Shown here piece after piece: positions 47,296-56,730 of a DNA stretch of 64,000 bases (the stretch's first letter is position 1; each line of letters opens with the position of its first letter). The translations under genes and the position numbers were made by a program. The stretch spans positions 1 to 64,000 of the forward strand of contig NZ_PBYA01000012.1 of NCBI RefSeq assembly GCF_002729955.1, written 5' to 3'. This stretch comes from Salinisphaera sp. Its GTDB lineage: Bacteria > Pseudomonadota > Gammaproteobacteria > Nevskiales > Salinisphaeraceae. The notes beneath the pieces were generated by a model. It was not told where the DNA came from, searched no databases, and saw only the letters and a program-made list of their open reading frames with translations.

Positions 47296-48198
47296 CTAGC
47301 CGGTGACCGCGATCGCGGCCTTTTCGAGGGCCGCGATGCGTTCATCCGCGCGGCGCGACTTCAGGTAGCACAGGCCGATGGTCTGGGTGACGCGCTGATT
47401 TTCGACCACCCGCGAGAAGGCCAGGGCGCCGGGGTAGATATCGTCGATCCGTTTGGGCAGCAGCGCGTGGCCCACGCCGCCCTTGACCAGGCTGGTGAGC
47501 GTGAAGATATCGTTGGCGCGCAGGGCCACGCGGGGCGTGATGCCGGCCTCGAGGAACATGCGATAACTGTCGCGCCCGGTCGAAAACTCCTGCGACAGCA
47601 GCACGAACGGCTCGCCGTCGTAGCGGCGCAGGTCGACCGGTGCATGGGCCGTGGGTGCGGTATCCGCGGCCTGGGCCAGATGGATTTCGTCGTCGAACAG
47701 GGTCTTGACGATCCGATGCCGGCGTCGGGCCAGTTCATGCACACAGATCAGTGCCGCGTCGATGTCGCCCGCCTGCAGCTTGTCTTCCAGATCGGCATTG
47801 GAGCCAAGCACGAGCTCGATATCGCAGTCCGGCACCTCGGCCTTGAGCGCATTGATGATGCGCGGCACCAAGGCCACGGTCAGCGAGTAGAGCGAGCCGA
47901 TACGAAAGATGCTCGGCGAGATGCCGGCCGCCGAGCGAGTGTCGTCCACGCTGCGCTGGATGCGTTCGATGATGTCGCTGGCATGGCGTTCGAGCACGAA
48001 CGCCGACTCCAGCGGCTCGAGCGAGCGGCTTCGGTGGGCGAACAGCGGACAGCCCACCGCGGCTTCCAGCGAATGAATGGCCTTGTGTACCGACACGCTG
48101 GACAGCGACAGGGCTTCCGCGGCCCGCGCCAGATGGCGTTCGCGCATGAACACGAGAAAGATCTCGAGTTTGCGCAGGGTGATTTCATCGCTGCTCAC
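47296..48198 (-). CDS. mdcR: LysR-type regulator of malonate use
   Basis: A 300-residue LysR regulator. The winged helix is at residues 7-65 (LARAAEALSLSSVSVHKAIHSLE), followed by a substrate-binding domain. It sits between madLM and mdcA, divergent from mdc, the usual place for MdcR, which activates mdc genes with malonate. The start is GTG 48198 with GGGGAAT upstream. An inverted pair CACGTTA (48225-48231) and TAACGTG (48276-48282) in the divergent gap could be its binding site. Confidence 0.87.
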   Translation of the reverse strand: MSSDEITLRKLEIFLVFMRERHLARAAEALSLSSVSVHKAIHSLEAAVGCPLFAHRSRSLEPLESAFVLERHASDIIERIQRSVDDTRSAAGISPSIFRIGSLYSLTVALVPRIINALKAEVPDCDIELVLGSNADLEDKLQAGDIDAALICVHELARRRHRIVKTLFDDEIHLAQAADTAPTAHAPVDLRRYDGEPFVLLSQEFSTGRDSYRMFLEAGITPRVALRANDIFTLTSLVKGGVGHALLPKRIDDIYPGALAFSRVVENQRVTQTIGLCYLKSRRADERIAALEKAAIAVTG

Positions 48199-48311
48199 AG
48201 GTATTCCCCGAGACGTTGCCGTTCCACGTTAACGAAGCAAACGACAGGTTTATTGAACCGGTGCGTAGCGCATTCTAACGTGAGCGTGCTTCGCGCAAGC
48301 CAGGACCCCCT

Positions 48312-49958
48312 ATGACACAACGCCAATGGACAACGCGCCGCGACGACAAGCAGGCCCGCATGGGCCAGGTTGCGCCGTGGCTGACCGGCAAACAGCTGCC
48401 GGCCGAGCGCATCACCGATGCCCTGTATGCGCTGATCGCGCCGGGCGATCGGGTGATCGCCGAGGGCAATAACCAGAAGCAGGCCGATTTCCTGTCGCGT
48501 GCGCTGGCCGAGCTGGACCCGGAGCGCGTGCACGATCTGCACATGATCCAGCCCAGCGTCGGCCGGCCCGAACATCTGGCGGTGTTCGAGAAGGGCATCG
48601 CCCGCAAACTGGATTTCGCCTTCTCCGGCACCCAGAGCCATCGCATCGGCGCGTTGATGATGGACGGCACGATCGAGGTCGGCGCCATTCATACCTATAT
48701 CGAACTGTATGCACGACTGTTCGTGGATCTTATTCCCAAGGTGGTCCTCACCGCCGCCTTCAAGGCCGACCGCGACGGCAATCTCTATACCGGGCCGTCG
48801 ACCGAAGACACGCCGGCGCTGGTGGAAGCCGCGGCCTTCTCGGGCGGTATCGTCATCGCCCAGGCCAATGAAATCGTCGACGACGTATCCCAGCTGGATC
48901 GGGTGGATATACCGGGATCCTGGGTGGACGTGGTCGTGCAGGCTGACAAGCCGTTCTATATCGAGCCGCTGTTCACCCGCGACCCGCGTCATATCACCGA
49001 CGTGCAGATCTTCATGGCGATGATGGCGCTCAAGGGCATCTATGCCGAGCACGGCGTGCAGTCGCTCAACCACGGTATCGGCTTCAATACCGCCGCCATC
49101 GAACTGCTGTTGCCCACCTACGGCGAGAAGCTCGGCCTGCGTGGCCAGATCGTGAAGAACTGGGTGCTCAATCCTCACCCCACGCTCATTCCCGCCATCG
49201 AATCCGGCTGGGTGGAAACGGTGCACTGCTTCGGCACCGAGCTGGGCATGGAAAACTATGTCGCGGCGCGGCCGGACGTGTTCTTCACCGGCGCGGACGG
49301 TTCGCTGCGCTCCAATAGGGCGTTCTGCCAGCTGGCCGGCCACTATGCTGCAGACATGTTCATCGGCTCCACGCTGCAAATGGACGGCGACGGCAACTCG
49401 TCGACGGTGACCACCTCGCGGGTATCCGGCTTCGGCGGCGCCCCCAACCTGGGCTGCGATGCGCGCGGGCGCCGGCATGCCACGCCGGCCTGGGCCGACC
49501 TCGCGCCCAGCGCCGATCCGATGGCGCGCGGGCGCAAGCTCGTGGTGCAGATGGTCGAGACCTTCCAGGCCGGGTTGAAACCGACCTTCGTCGATCGCCT
49601 CGACGCGGTCACCGTGGCCGAGAAGGCCGGGCTGGATCTGGCGCCGGTGATGGTCTATGGCGACGACACCACCCATCTGCTCACCGAAGAAGGTCTGGCC
49701 TATCTCTACAAGGCCGAGTCGCTGGAAGAGCGACGCGCGATGATCGCGGCGGTGGCCGGCGTCACGCCGCTGGGTCTGAGTGCCGATGCGGCCACCACCA
49801 AACGCCTGCGCGAACAGGACAAGGTCCGCACGCCCGAGGACCTGGGCGTGAGTCGTACCGAAGCCACGCGCGCCCAGCTGGCGGCGAGCAGCATCGCGGA
49901 TCTGGTCGACTGGTCCGGCGGGCTGTACGAGCCGCCGGCGCGTTTTCGGAGCTGGTAA
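48312..49958 (+). CDS. mdcA: Malonate decarboxylase alpha subunit
   Basis: The acetyl-S-ACP:malonate ACP transferase subunit, 548 residues. It swaps acetyl for malonyl on the MdcC thiol, releasing acetate. The sequence is collinear with the coenzyme A transferase-like MdcA family (DRVIAEGNNQKQADFLSRAL, GTELGMENYV). It heads the mdcABCDEGH operon and its stop overlaps mdcB as TAATG. Confidence 0.96.
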   Translation: MTQRQWTTRRDDKQARMGQVAPWLTGKQLPAERITDALYALIAPGDRVIAEGNNQKQADFLSRALAELDPERVHDLHMIQPSVGRPEHLAVFEKGIARKLDFAFSGTQSHRIGALMMDGTIEVGAIHTYIELYARLFVDLIPKVVLTAAFKADRDGNLYTGPSTEDTPALVEAAAFSGGIVIAQANEIVDDVSQLDRVDIPGSWVDVVVQADKPFYIEPLFTRDPRHITDVQIFMAMMALKGIYAEHGVQSLNHGIGFNTAAIELLLPTYGEKLGLRGQIVKNWVLNPHPTLIPAIESGWVETVHCFGTELGMENYVAARPDVFFTGADGSLRSNRAFCQLAGHYAADMFIGSTLQMDGDGNSSTVTTSRVSGFGGAPNLGCDARGRRHATPAWADLAPSADPMARGRKLVVQMVETFQAGLKPTFVDRLDAVTVAEKAGLDLAPVMVYGDDTTHLLTEEGLAYLYKAESLEERRAMIAAVAGVTPLGLSADAATTKRLREQDKVRTPEDLGVSRTEATRAQLAASSIADLVDWSGGLYEPPARFRSW

Positions 49959-50890
49959 TGACGATCGCAACGACAGGCACCGCCGTACGTGTCGATACGC
50001 TGGCCAGCGTGCTCGCAGGCGCGGCCAGCGACGCCCTGCGCGCGGAAGTGGATCTCACCCCCAAGCCGGGGCTGGTTGATCGCCGTGGTCGCGGCGCACA
50101 TCGTGATATGGATCGTAGCCTGATGCATGCATCGGTCGACGCGCTCGAAGTCGGTTTCCATGATATGGCGGCGGCCTCGCTCGAGCAGAACGAGCCGGCC
50201 ATGCTGCGCGCCGAGCTTGGCCTGCTCGGCCGCGAAAGCGAGGCACGCATGATGCTCGCCACCGGCGGCGTGAATACCCACCGGGGTGCGATCTGGTGTC
50301 TGGGGCTGATCGTGTCCGCCGCCGCGCGTCGACCGAGGCGCTGGCATGCGGATACGTTGCTGGCTGATGTGGCGGCGATGGCCGCCATCGACGATCCGGC
50401 CGTGTCACCGGCGCGGCGCTCGAACGGTCAGCGCGCGGTCAAGCGCTATCACGTCGCCGGCGCGCGCGGCGAGGCCTGCCGCGGGTTTCCACCGATACGC
50501 GAGGCCGGGCTTGCCATGCTGCGCCGGGCGCGAAAGGCCGGCTGTAGCGAACGCGTCGCCCGGCTCAACGCGCTGCTCGCGATCATGAGCGTGCTCGACG
50601 ATACCTGCGTGCTCAGCCGGGCCGGGCGCGTAGGGCTGCTGCGCGTGCAGCGCGGCGCGGCAACGATCATCGATCGCGGCGGCGTGGGCACGGTGGCCGG
50701 CGCCCGCGAACTCGCACGATTCGATCGCGAGCTGTTGGCCATGAATGCCTCGCCGGGCGGCAGCGCCGATCTGCTCTCGGCCACGCTGCTCATCGATGCA
50801 CTGGAAAACGCGGCCCGAGGCGAGGCGCCGCTGCGCCGCGACGGCGAACCATCCGCCCAGGAGAATGCATATGCAACGCTTATCGCTTGA
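49958..50890 (+). CDS. mdcB: Triphosphoribosyl-dephospho-CoA synthase
   Basis: Makes 2'-(5''-triphosphoribosyl)-3'-dephospho-CoA, the precursor of the MdcC prosthetic group, from ATP and dephospho-CoA. The 310-residue protein belongs to the CitG/MdcB family, seen in LTPKPGLVDRRGRGAHRDMD, TGGVNTHRGAIW and DDTCVLSRAG. It overlaps mdcA at the start and mdcC by 20 bases at the end. Confidence 0.95.
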   Translation: MTIATTGTAVRVDTLASVLAGAASDALRAEVDLTPKPGLVDRRGRGAHRDMDRSLMHASVDALEVGFHDMAAASLEQNEPAMLRAELGLLGRESEARMMLATGGVNTHRGAIWCLGLIVSAAARRPRRWHADTLLADVAAMAAIDDPAVSPARRSNGQRAVKRYHVAGARGEACRGFPPIREAGLAMLRRARKAGCSERVARLNALLAIMSVLDDTCVLSRAGRVGLLRVQRGAATIIDRGGVGTVAGARELARFDRELLAMNASPGGSADLLSATLLIDALENAARGEAPLRRDGEPSAQENAYATLIA

Positions 50891-51182
50891 TTATCCGGCC
50901 GGCGCGCCGGCCGCCGCCCGGGCGCTGGCCGGTGTGGTGGGCTCCGGTGATCTGGAAGTGCTGCTGGAGCCGGCCGAAAACGGGCGCTCCACGGTCGCCA
51001 TCACCACGTCGGTCGACGGCGTCAACGATATCTGGACGGCGGTGATCGATCGCATCTTCGCCGATGCCGATCAGCCCGCGGTCGCACTCGAAATCAACGA
51101 CTTCGGCGCCACGCCCGCGGTGGTACGCCTGCGCATTGCCCAGGCCATGGAACAGGCCGCCAGCGGCGCCGGGAGGACATGA
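50871..51182 (+). CDS. mdcC: Malonate decarboxylase acyl carrier protein (delta subunit)
   Basis: A 103-residue carrier protein. With the start at ATG 50871, Ser25 lies in VVGSGDLEV, the position that carries the phosphoribosyl-dephospho-CoA group in Klebsiella MdcC, which supports the chosen start. AGGAG lies 7 bases upstream. It overlaps mdcB by 20 bases and mdcD by 4, so it is tightly coupled. Confidence 0.94.
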   Translation: MQRLSLDYPAGAPAAARALAGVVGSGDLEVLLEPAENGRSTVAITTSVDGVNDIWTAVIDRIFADADQPAVALEINDFGATPAVVRLRIAQAMEQAASGAGRT

Positions 51183-52048
51183 TGGACAGCGCAGAATTAT
51201 TGCAACGCGAAAGCTTTGTCGAAAAGAACGCCCGCCAGCGGGTGCAGTATCTGCTCGATGCGGCCAGCCTGCGAGAACTGCTCGACCCCTTCGAGCGGCT
51301 GAGTTCGCCCTGGCTGCCCCTGCAGGATATCGTCACCCAGGCCGACGACGGTGTGGTGATCGCCCGTGGCACGATCGATGGCGTGGCGGTCGTCGTTGCC
51401 GCGATCGAACCGGCCTTTCAAGGCGGCTCGATGGGCGAGGTCGGCGGGGCCAAGATCGCGGGCGCGCTGGAGCTGGCACTCGAAGACGCACGTGCGTCAA
51501 AACCTGTCGTGCCGGTGCTGCTGCTCGAAACCGGCAGCGTGCGCCTGCAGGAAGCCAATTGCGGCCTGGCGGCGATTGCCGAAATTCATGCCGCGATCGT
51601 TGCCCTGCGTCAGCATGTGCCGGTGGTGGGCGTGATCAGCGGGCCGGTGGGCTGTTTCGGCGGCATGTCGATCGCGGCCGGGCTGTGCTCGACGTTGATC
51701 GCCACCCGCGAAGCCCGGCTTGGGCTCAACGGTCCGCAGGTGATCGAACAGGAGGCCGGCGTCGACGAATTCGACTCGCGCGATCGGCCGATGATCTGGA
51801 GCCTGACCGGCGGCGCACAGCGCCATGCCACCCATCTGGTCGATACGCTCTGCGACGACGACAGTGCCGATATTCGCACGGCGATCGCGGGTGCGGTAGC
51901 ACGGCCGGTGGGCAACCTGGCGCGCACCCAGGCGGTGGACGCGCATCTGGAAAGGCTGCGCGCTCTGGATACCGGCCGCCGTGCCGACGCCGAATGGGCA
52001 CGCGAGGTCATGGCAGAGGAAATTCACGGCTCGGGAGAGGGGTCATGA
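51179..52048 (+). CDS. mdcD: Malonate decarboxylase beta subunit
   Basis: A 289-residue subunit of the malonyl-S-ACP decarboxylase, with a carboxyltransferase (crotonase-like) fold. Family stretches are FQGGSMGEVGGAKIAGALE and GCFGGMSIAAGLCSTLIAT, the second of which shapes the acyl-thioester pocket. It starts ATG-ATG and overlaps mdcC and mdcE with ATGA junctions, which suits equal amounts of MdcD and MdcE. Confidence 0.95.
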   Translation: MMDSAELLQRESFVEKNARQRVQYLLDAASLRELLDPFERLSSPWLPLQDIVTQADDGVVIARGTIDGVAVVVAAIEPAFQGGSMGEVGGAKIAGALELALEDARASKPVVPVLLLETGSVRLQEANCGLAAIAEIHAAIVALRQHVPVVGVISGPVGCFGGMSIAAGLCSTLIATREARLGLNGPQVIEQEAGVDEFDSRDRPMIWSLTGGAQRHATHLVDTLCDDDSADIRTAIAGAVARPVGNLARTQAVDAHLERLRALDTGRRADAEWAREVMAEEIHGSGEGS

Positions 52049-52872
52049 GTACACAGGAACAGGGATCGCGGGGTGCCGCCTGGCTCGCGGCGCTGACCGA
52101 CAATGCATCCCGCGCCGCGGGTTTTCCGGACAGCGTGCAGGTCGTCGATGGTTCGATGGGCGAGCACAGCGCGCGCTATATCGCGGTCGTGCCCGATGCC
52201 GACAACGCCTATCCGCGGGCGCGCGGCGGTGAAGTCGGGCTGGTCGAAGGCTGGGCGCTGGCCCAGGCGGTCCGGCAGGTCGTCAGCGCCGACGCCGACG
52301 CCGACGCCGGCGCAGCGCAAAAGCGCGCCATCGTCGCAGTCATCGATGTGCCCAGCCAGGCCTACGGGCGCAGCGAGGAAGCCTTCGGCATCCATCAGGC
52401 GCTGGCCGCTGCGGCCGAGGCCTATGCCACGGCCCGCGAGGCCGGGCATCCGGTGCTCGGGCTGATCGTGGGCAAGGCCATGTCCGGTGCGTTTCTGGCC
52501 CATGGTTATCAGGCCAACCGATTGATCGCGCTCGATGACGCCGGCGTGCAGGTGCATGCCATGGGCAAACAGGCCGCTGCCCGAATCACCCAGCGCACCG
52601 TCGAGGGCGTGGAACAGCTCGCCGAAACGATCACGCCCATGGCCTACGATATCGCCAGCTTCGACACGCTGGGCCTGTTGTTCGCCCGGGTATCGGTCGC
52701 CGATGCCGATCGGCCGAGCGATGAGGACCTGGATCGGATACGCCAGACCCTGGAACGGGCGCTGGCCGACATCGGCCAGGACGTCAGTCTGGCATCGCGG
52801 CTGGACGCCGACGGTCGGGCGGCGTCGGTGAAAGTGCGCGAGCGCCTGCGTGCGCAATGGAACGGCGATTGA
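52045..52872 (+). CDS. mdcE: Malonate decarboxylase gamma subunit
   Basis: A 275-residue partner of MdcD in the decarboxylase. Conserved features are DVPSQAYGRSEEAFGIHQAL and LIVGKAMSGAFLAHGYQANRLIALDD. ATG 52045 overlaps the mdcD stop. A longer frame upstream lies within mdcC and mdcD and is a shadow. A GAC/GCC-rich run encodes DADADAGAA near residue 85. It overlaps mdcG by 16 bases. Confidence 0.95.
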   Translation: MSTQEQGSRGAAWLAALTDNASRAAGFPDSVQVVDGSMGEHSARYIAVVPDADNAYPRARGGEVGLVEGWALAQAVRQVVSADADADAGAAQKRAIVAVIDVPSQAYGRSEEAFGIHQALAAAAEAYATAREAGHPVLGLIVGKAMSGAFLAHGYQANRLIALDDAGVQVHAMGKQAAARITQRTVEGVEQLAETITPMAYDIASFDTLGLLFARVSVADADRPSDEDLDRIRQTLERALADIGQDVSLASRLDADGRAASVKVRERLRAQWNGD

Positions 52873-53570
52873 AGTTGTCGGCCTCGGGCAACTATAGCGA
52901 AGGGGGAGCCGGCCGCTACGTGGTGCGGCCGCACGACCTGTTGTGGTGTGCAGAGCAAAGCGTTGGCGCTGATGCACCGGCCTGGGCGAATCCGCTGATC
53001 GCCCGTGGCGGGCCGTTCGTGGTGCGGCGCGCGCCGCGTGCGTCCGACTGCCTGCCGGTCGGCGTGCGCGGGCTGGCACGCCATCAACGTTTTGCCATGA
53101 CCATCGCCGCAGATCAGGTGATGAAAACCGTAACGCCGGAGCAGTGCGCGGCCCGTATCGAACGACCCACAGCGAAACGCCGACAGGCCATCCCGGCCCT
53201 CGACGCGCTGCCGGCGCTGGCCGCCACGCTGGATTCGCGGCGCCTGTGCTGGGGCGTGACCGGTGCGGTCGGCTACGAGCTGGCCACCGACGAAGCCAGC
53301 TGCCACGCGGCCTCGGATATCGACGTGCTGATCCGGCTGCCGCAGCGGCTCACCCGCCGCGATGCAGCCGGGGTCGTTGCGTCGCTGGCCATGCTCCCCG
53401 TTCGCTGCGATATTCAGATGGAAACGCCGCTGGGCGGCGTGGCGCTGGCCGACTGGGCAGCCGGCAATGACAATGTGCTGGTGAAAAGCGATCAGGGGCC
53501 CTTTCTTTGTGCCGACCCCTGGGTACGATCTGTGGCCCACGAGCGTGCGTCGCGCTCGGCGGCTGGCTGA
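52857..53570 (+). CDS. mdcG: Phosphoribosyl-dephospho-CoA transferase (holo-ACP synthase)
   Basis: Attaches the prosthetic group made by MdcB to Ser25 of MdcC. The 237-residue protein has a nucleotidyltransferase-like Asp pair, SDIDVLI (Asp154, Asp156). RPHDLLW at the N-terminus is typical. The mdcF carrier gene found before mdcG in Klebsiella is absent here, and madLM takes its place. Confidence 0.93.
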   Translation: MERRLKLSASGNYSEGGAGRYVVRPHDLLWCAEQSVGADAPAWANPLIARGGPFVVRRAPRASDCLPVGVRGLARHQRFAMTIAADQVMKTVTPEQCAARIERPTAKRRQAIPALDALPALAATLDSRRLCWGVTGAVGYELATDEASCHAASDIDVLIRLPQRLTRRDAAGVVASLAMLPVRCDIQMETPLGGVALADWAAGNDNVLVKSDQGPFLCADPWVRSVAHERASRSAAG

Positions 53571-53581
53571 TTGTAGTGGGC

Positions 53582-54505
53582 GTGGTGTTCACGTTCGCCG
53601 GCCAGGGCGCACAGCGCGCCGGCATGCTCGCGGAGTTGCCGGATAGCAGGGCGGTAGGCGATACCCTGGCCGAAACTGCGGATACTTTGGGATGCCCGGT
53701 GGCGACGCTGGATACGCACGAGGCGCTGGCGTCCACCGAATCGGTACAACTGGCCCTGACCGTTGCCGGTGTGGCCGCGGCCCGACATCTTGTCGCCGAG
53801 GCCGGGCCGCCCGACGCGGTCATGGGCCTGTCGATCGGCGCCTGGCCGGCAGCCGTGATCGCTGGCGCGATCGACTATGCCGAGGCCTTGCGCCTGGTGC
53901 GCCTGCGCGGTCAGCTCATGGCCGAGGCCTTCCCGCAGGGCTACGGCATGAGCGCGGTCATCGGCCTCGACGAAACAACGGTTCGGGCACTCATTGCCGA
54001 CCTGTATCGAGACGAGGCGCCGCTGTATGTCGGCAACGTCAACAGCGATACCCAGATTGTGGTGGCAGGTCACGAGGCGGGCCTGGAACGGCTGGCCGAG
54101 CAAGCCACCGAACGGGGTGCGTCACGGGTACAACGCCTGGATATGGCGGTGCCGTCGCACTGCGAGCTGCTCGCCGCACCCGCCGAGCGCTTGGCCGAAG
54201 CGGCGGCCGATACCGTATTCAACGCGCCCCAGAGCGCCTATTTCAGCGCGAACCGGCGGCGCCGGCTCTGGCGCGGCGCCGATGTCCGCGACGATCTGAT
54301 CTACAACATGGCGCGTACCGTGCACTGGGCGGCGACTGCCCGCATCGTGCACGAGTCGGGCTATGAACTCGCGGTGGAAATGCCGCCCGCGCGGGTCTTG
54401 ACGCGTCTGCATCCGTGCATGGATGGGCCGGGGGAGGCCGTGGCCGTCGTCGATGCCGGCTGGCATAATGCCGCGGCCCTGATCCGGCGTGCCCGCGCCG
54501 GCTGA
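53582..54505 (+). CDS. mdcH: Malonyl-CoA:ACP transacylase MdcH
   Basis: Primes the decarboxylase by loading a malonyl group from malonyl-CoA. The protein has about 307 residues and an FabD-like fold, with FAGQGAQ at residues 5-11 and nucleophile Ser84 in GLSIG, where FabD has GHSLG. Start GTG 53582 gives the FabD-like N-terminus MVFTFAGQG. GTG 53576 is also possible. No good ribosome binding site is seen, and the mdcG stop lies just upstream, so coupling is likely. Confidence 0.9.
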   Translation: MVFTFAGQGAQRAGMLAELPDSRAVGDTLAETADTLGCPVATLDTHEALASTESVQLALTVAGVAAARHLVAEAGPPDAVMGLSIGAWPAAVIAGAIDYAEALRLVRLRGQLMAEAFPQGYGMSAVIGLDETTVRALIADLYRDEAPLYVGNVNSDTQIVVAGHEAGLERLAEQATERGASRVQRLDMAVPSHCELLAAPAERLAEAAADTVFNAPQSAYFSANRRRRLWRGADVRDDLIYNMARTVHWAATARIVHESGYELAVEMPPARVLTRLHPCMDGPGEAVAVVDAGWHNAAALIRRARAG

Positions 54506-54561
54506 TCGAGCCGCCGCGTCGCACGCGCTGCCGGCGCCCCGTATTCCAAGGAGCCGCCTGC

Positions 54562-55779
54562 ATGGCCACGTCCCTCGAAAGCCGCGCGGCGTATTTCGTA
54601 TTCATTGCCGTACTCGGCATGCTGACGGCCGTTACGCCGTTGTCGATCGACATGTACCTGCCGGCGATGCCGGGCCTGGCGCGCGAGTTCGCGGTCGACC
54701 CGGCATACGTGCAGTACAGCCTGAGTCTTTTCTTCCTGGGGTTGGCCGCCGGTCAGCTCACCTACGGCCCAATCTCCGATCGCTATGGGCGGCGGCCCGT
54801 CCTGTATTTCGGCCTCGGCCTGTATCTGTTCGCTTGCGTCGCCTGTGCCCTGTCGGAGTCGGTGGGCATGCTCATCGCCGCACGGGCCGTTCAGGGCTTC
54901 GGCGCGGCGGCAGGGCCGGTCATGTCGCGTGCGATCGTGCGGGATCGTTTCCACGGCTCGAAGGCTGCGAGCGTGATGTCGTTCGTTGTCATGGTGATGG
55001 CGACCGCGCCCTTGTTGGCGCCGCTCGTGGGCGGCCTGGTGCTCAAGTTCGCCGCCTGGCAGGGTATCTTCTGGCTGCTGTGCGTCTACGCGTTGATGTG
55101 TCTGGTAGCACTGGCAGTCCTGCTGGGTGAATCCCATCCGCCGCAGCGGCGGGTGCGCGATCGCAGCCTGTTGGCGCAGTACGTAGGTTACCTCGCGCTG
55201 CTTCGGCGTGGCCCGATCGCGCTGTTCTTGCTGTGCGGCGGGCTGATGTTCGGCGCGTTGTTTTCGTATGTCGCTGCCAGTTCGTTCGTCTATATCGACC
55301 AGTTCGGTATCGACGAATCCCTGTTCGGCTTCTATTTCGGCGCGAATGTCTTTGCCATGCTCATCGGCACGGCCACCAACGGCCGGCTGGTGATGTTTCT
55401 GGGCTACCGGCTGCTTCTCGGCGTGGCCGTGCTCAACACGCTGGCTTGTTCGCTGGTGCTTCTGGCGACCACGCTGACCGGGTTCGGCGGTTTCTGGGGC
55501 GTGGCGATACCGCTTTTCTTCCTGTTGTCCACGGTGGGCGTGGCCGGTGCGAATACGGTCGCGGGCCTTCTCGACCTGGCGCCGGACGCCGCCGGCGCGG
55601 CCTCGGCGTTGTTCGGGGTGGTGCAGTTCTCCTGCGGCGCCGTGGCGACCTGGGCGGTTGGCGCTTTGGGCGGCGATGCCACGGCGATGGCCGTGGTGAT
55701 GTGCTTGGCCTCGGGCGGATCGACGCTGGCCTATCTCGCGCTGCGAGTGTTTACCGCCGCCGCGCCTGCCGAGCGCTGA
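54562..55779 (+). CDS. Bcr/CflA-family multidrug exporter
   Basis: A 405-residue major facilitator with 12 predicted helices. The N-terminus TAVTPLSIDMYLPAMP and the motif GPISDRYGRRPVLYFGLG between helices 2 and 3 define the Bcr/CflA drug-export group. AAGGAG precedes ATG 54562. It follows mdcH on the same strand after 56 bases but probably has an unrelated function. The exported compound is unknown. Confidence 0.9.
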   Translation: MATSLESRAAYFVFIAVLGMLTAVTPLSIDMYLPAMPGLAREFAVDPAYVQYSLSLFFLGLAAGQLTYGPISDRYGRRPVLYFGLGLYLFACVACALSESVGMLIAARAVQGFGAAAGPVMSRAIVRDRFHGSKAASVMSFVVMVMATAPLLAPLVGGLVLKFAAWQGIFWLLCVYALMCLVALAVLLGESHPPQRRVRDRSLLAQYVGYLALLRRGPIALFLLCGGLMFGALFSYVAASSFVYIDQFGIDESLFGFYFGANVFAMLIGTATNGRLVMFLGYRLLLGVAVLNTLACSLVLLATTLTGFGGFWGVAIPLFFLLSTVGVAGANTVAGLLDLAPDAAGAASALFGVVQFSCGAVATWAVGALGGDATAMAVVMCLASGGSTLAYLALRVFTAAAPAER

Positions 55780-55867
55780 TTGTCCGCGCGGCGGGTCGCT
55801 CATGGGCGCCGGCGAGCGTTTTTACGCGAGGCGTCCGGGGCGAGCGCGCGATGCGATCACCCCAGGA

Positions 55868-56533
55868 TTAGAAGGCGACGATCAAGCCCATGCCGAAGGC
55901 GATATCGTCGCGCAGGTCGTCGTCTTCGGTTTCGATCAGCCGGTCGTCATTCAGGCCCAGACCGCCCAGCAGGGCCACGCGCTGGTTGATCCAGTTCTGC
56001 TTCATGAAGCCACGCAGGCCGTATTCGGACTTGAACAGGTTATAGCTTTCTACTTCCGGCGCCTGTTTCTGGAACTTGCTTACATCCAGCGGGTTGGGGC
56101 GGGCGGAAGGCGTCGCCGATGCCACCTGCGGTCGCGCGTGATCGGGCGCTTCGAACGCGTTTTGCACGTTCAGGTCCAGCGAATCGCTGCGCTCGTTCTC
56201 GACGAATGTGTCGCTGGTTTGCGCGTCTACGCCCCCGGTCGTCTCGGCGGGCTTGCTGGTTTTCTTGGCCGGTTCTGGCTCGTGCTCGACCAGGCGGTTC
56301 GCGCCGTCGAGGCGCAGCTCCATGCTGGCCATGGGTTTGGCCGGGCCTTTCGAGGTGGACGGTTCCGCCGGTTCTACGGGCGCCGTATGAGAGGCGCTCA
56401 TGCCCTGAGAGTCTTGCACATACGACTCTTGTGGCTGCTGTGCGTACCACCAGCTGCCCGCGGCAAGTGCGCCGACCACCGTCAGCGACAGCGCGGCGAT
56501 TATTCGGGAACGGGCAAAGTAGGGCTTGTTCAT
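55868..56533 (-). CDS. Unknown envelope protein with acidic linker
   Basis: I do not recognise this 221-residue protein. It begins with a basic segment and one hydrophobic stretch (IIAALSLTVVGALAAGSWW), either a signal peptide or a membrane anchor. A Pro/Glu/Ser/Lys-rich linker runs to about 150. The C-terminal 70 residues (YNLFKSEYGLRGFMKQNW, then an acidic DDD cluster) end in IAFGMGLIVAF. A terminal Phe with alternating hydrophobic residues recalls outer-membrane beta-strands, but the protein is too short for a barrel. ATG 56533 was chosen, and 56545 is possible. Confidence 0.7.
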   Translation of the reverse strand: MNKPYFARSRIIAALSLTVVGALAAGSWWYAQQPQESYVQDSQGMSASHTAPVEPAEPSTSKGPAKPMASMELRLDGANRLVEHEPEPAKKTSKPAETTGGVDAQTSDTFVENERSDSLDLNVQNAFEAPDHARPQVASATPSARPNPLDVSKFQKQAPEVESYNLFKSEYGLRGFMKQNWINQRVALLGGLGLNDDRLIETEDDDLRDDIAFGMGLIVAF

Positions 56534-56636
56534 CGCTTCATCCATGACTGAACGTCAAAGAAGCCGGAGATTCCGTAGTGGGGTCAGACAGTTCAAAAAG
56601 TATCATCGCGCGATTTCGAGCGATGCACAATATGTA

Positions 56637-56670
56637 ACGAAAAGGGCGGCTCGCAGACCACGAGCCGCCC
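56637..56670 (-). terminator. Terminator of ohr
   Basis: On the minus strand GGGCGGCTCG pairs with CGAGCCGCCC around a 7-nt loop and is followed by TTTTCG. It lies 60 bases after the ohr stop. Confidence 0.75.
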
Positions 56671-56730
56671 GAGAGCACGCATCGCATGACGATACGCGTT
56701 CAACTCCGTAGTTTATGTACGCAAGCTGAT

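Noticed and set aside
51064-52044. N-terminal extension of mdcE
   Set aside because: The upstream frame lies wholly inside mdcC and mdcD; the true start is ATG 52045 at the ATGA junction.
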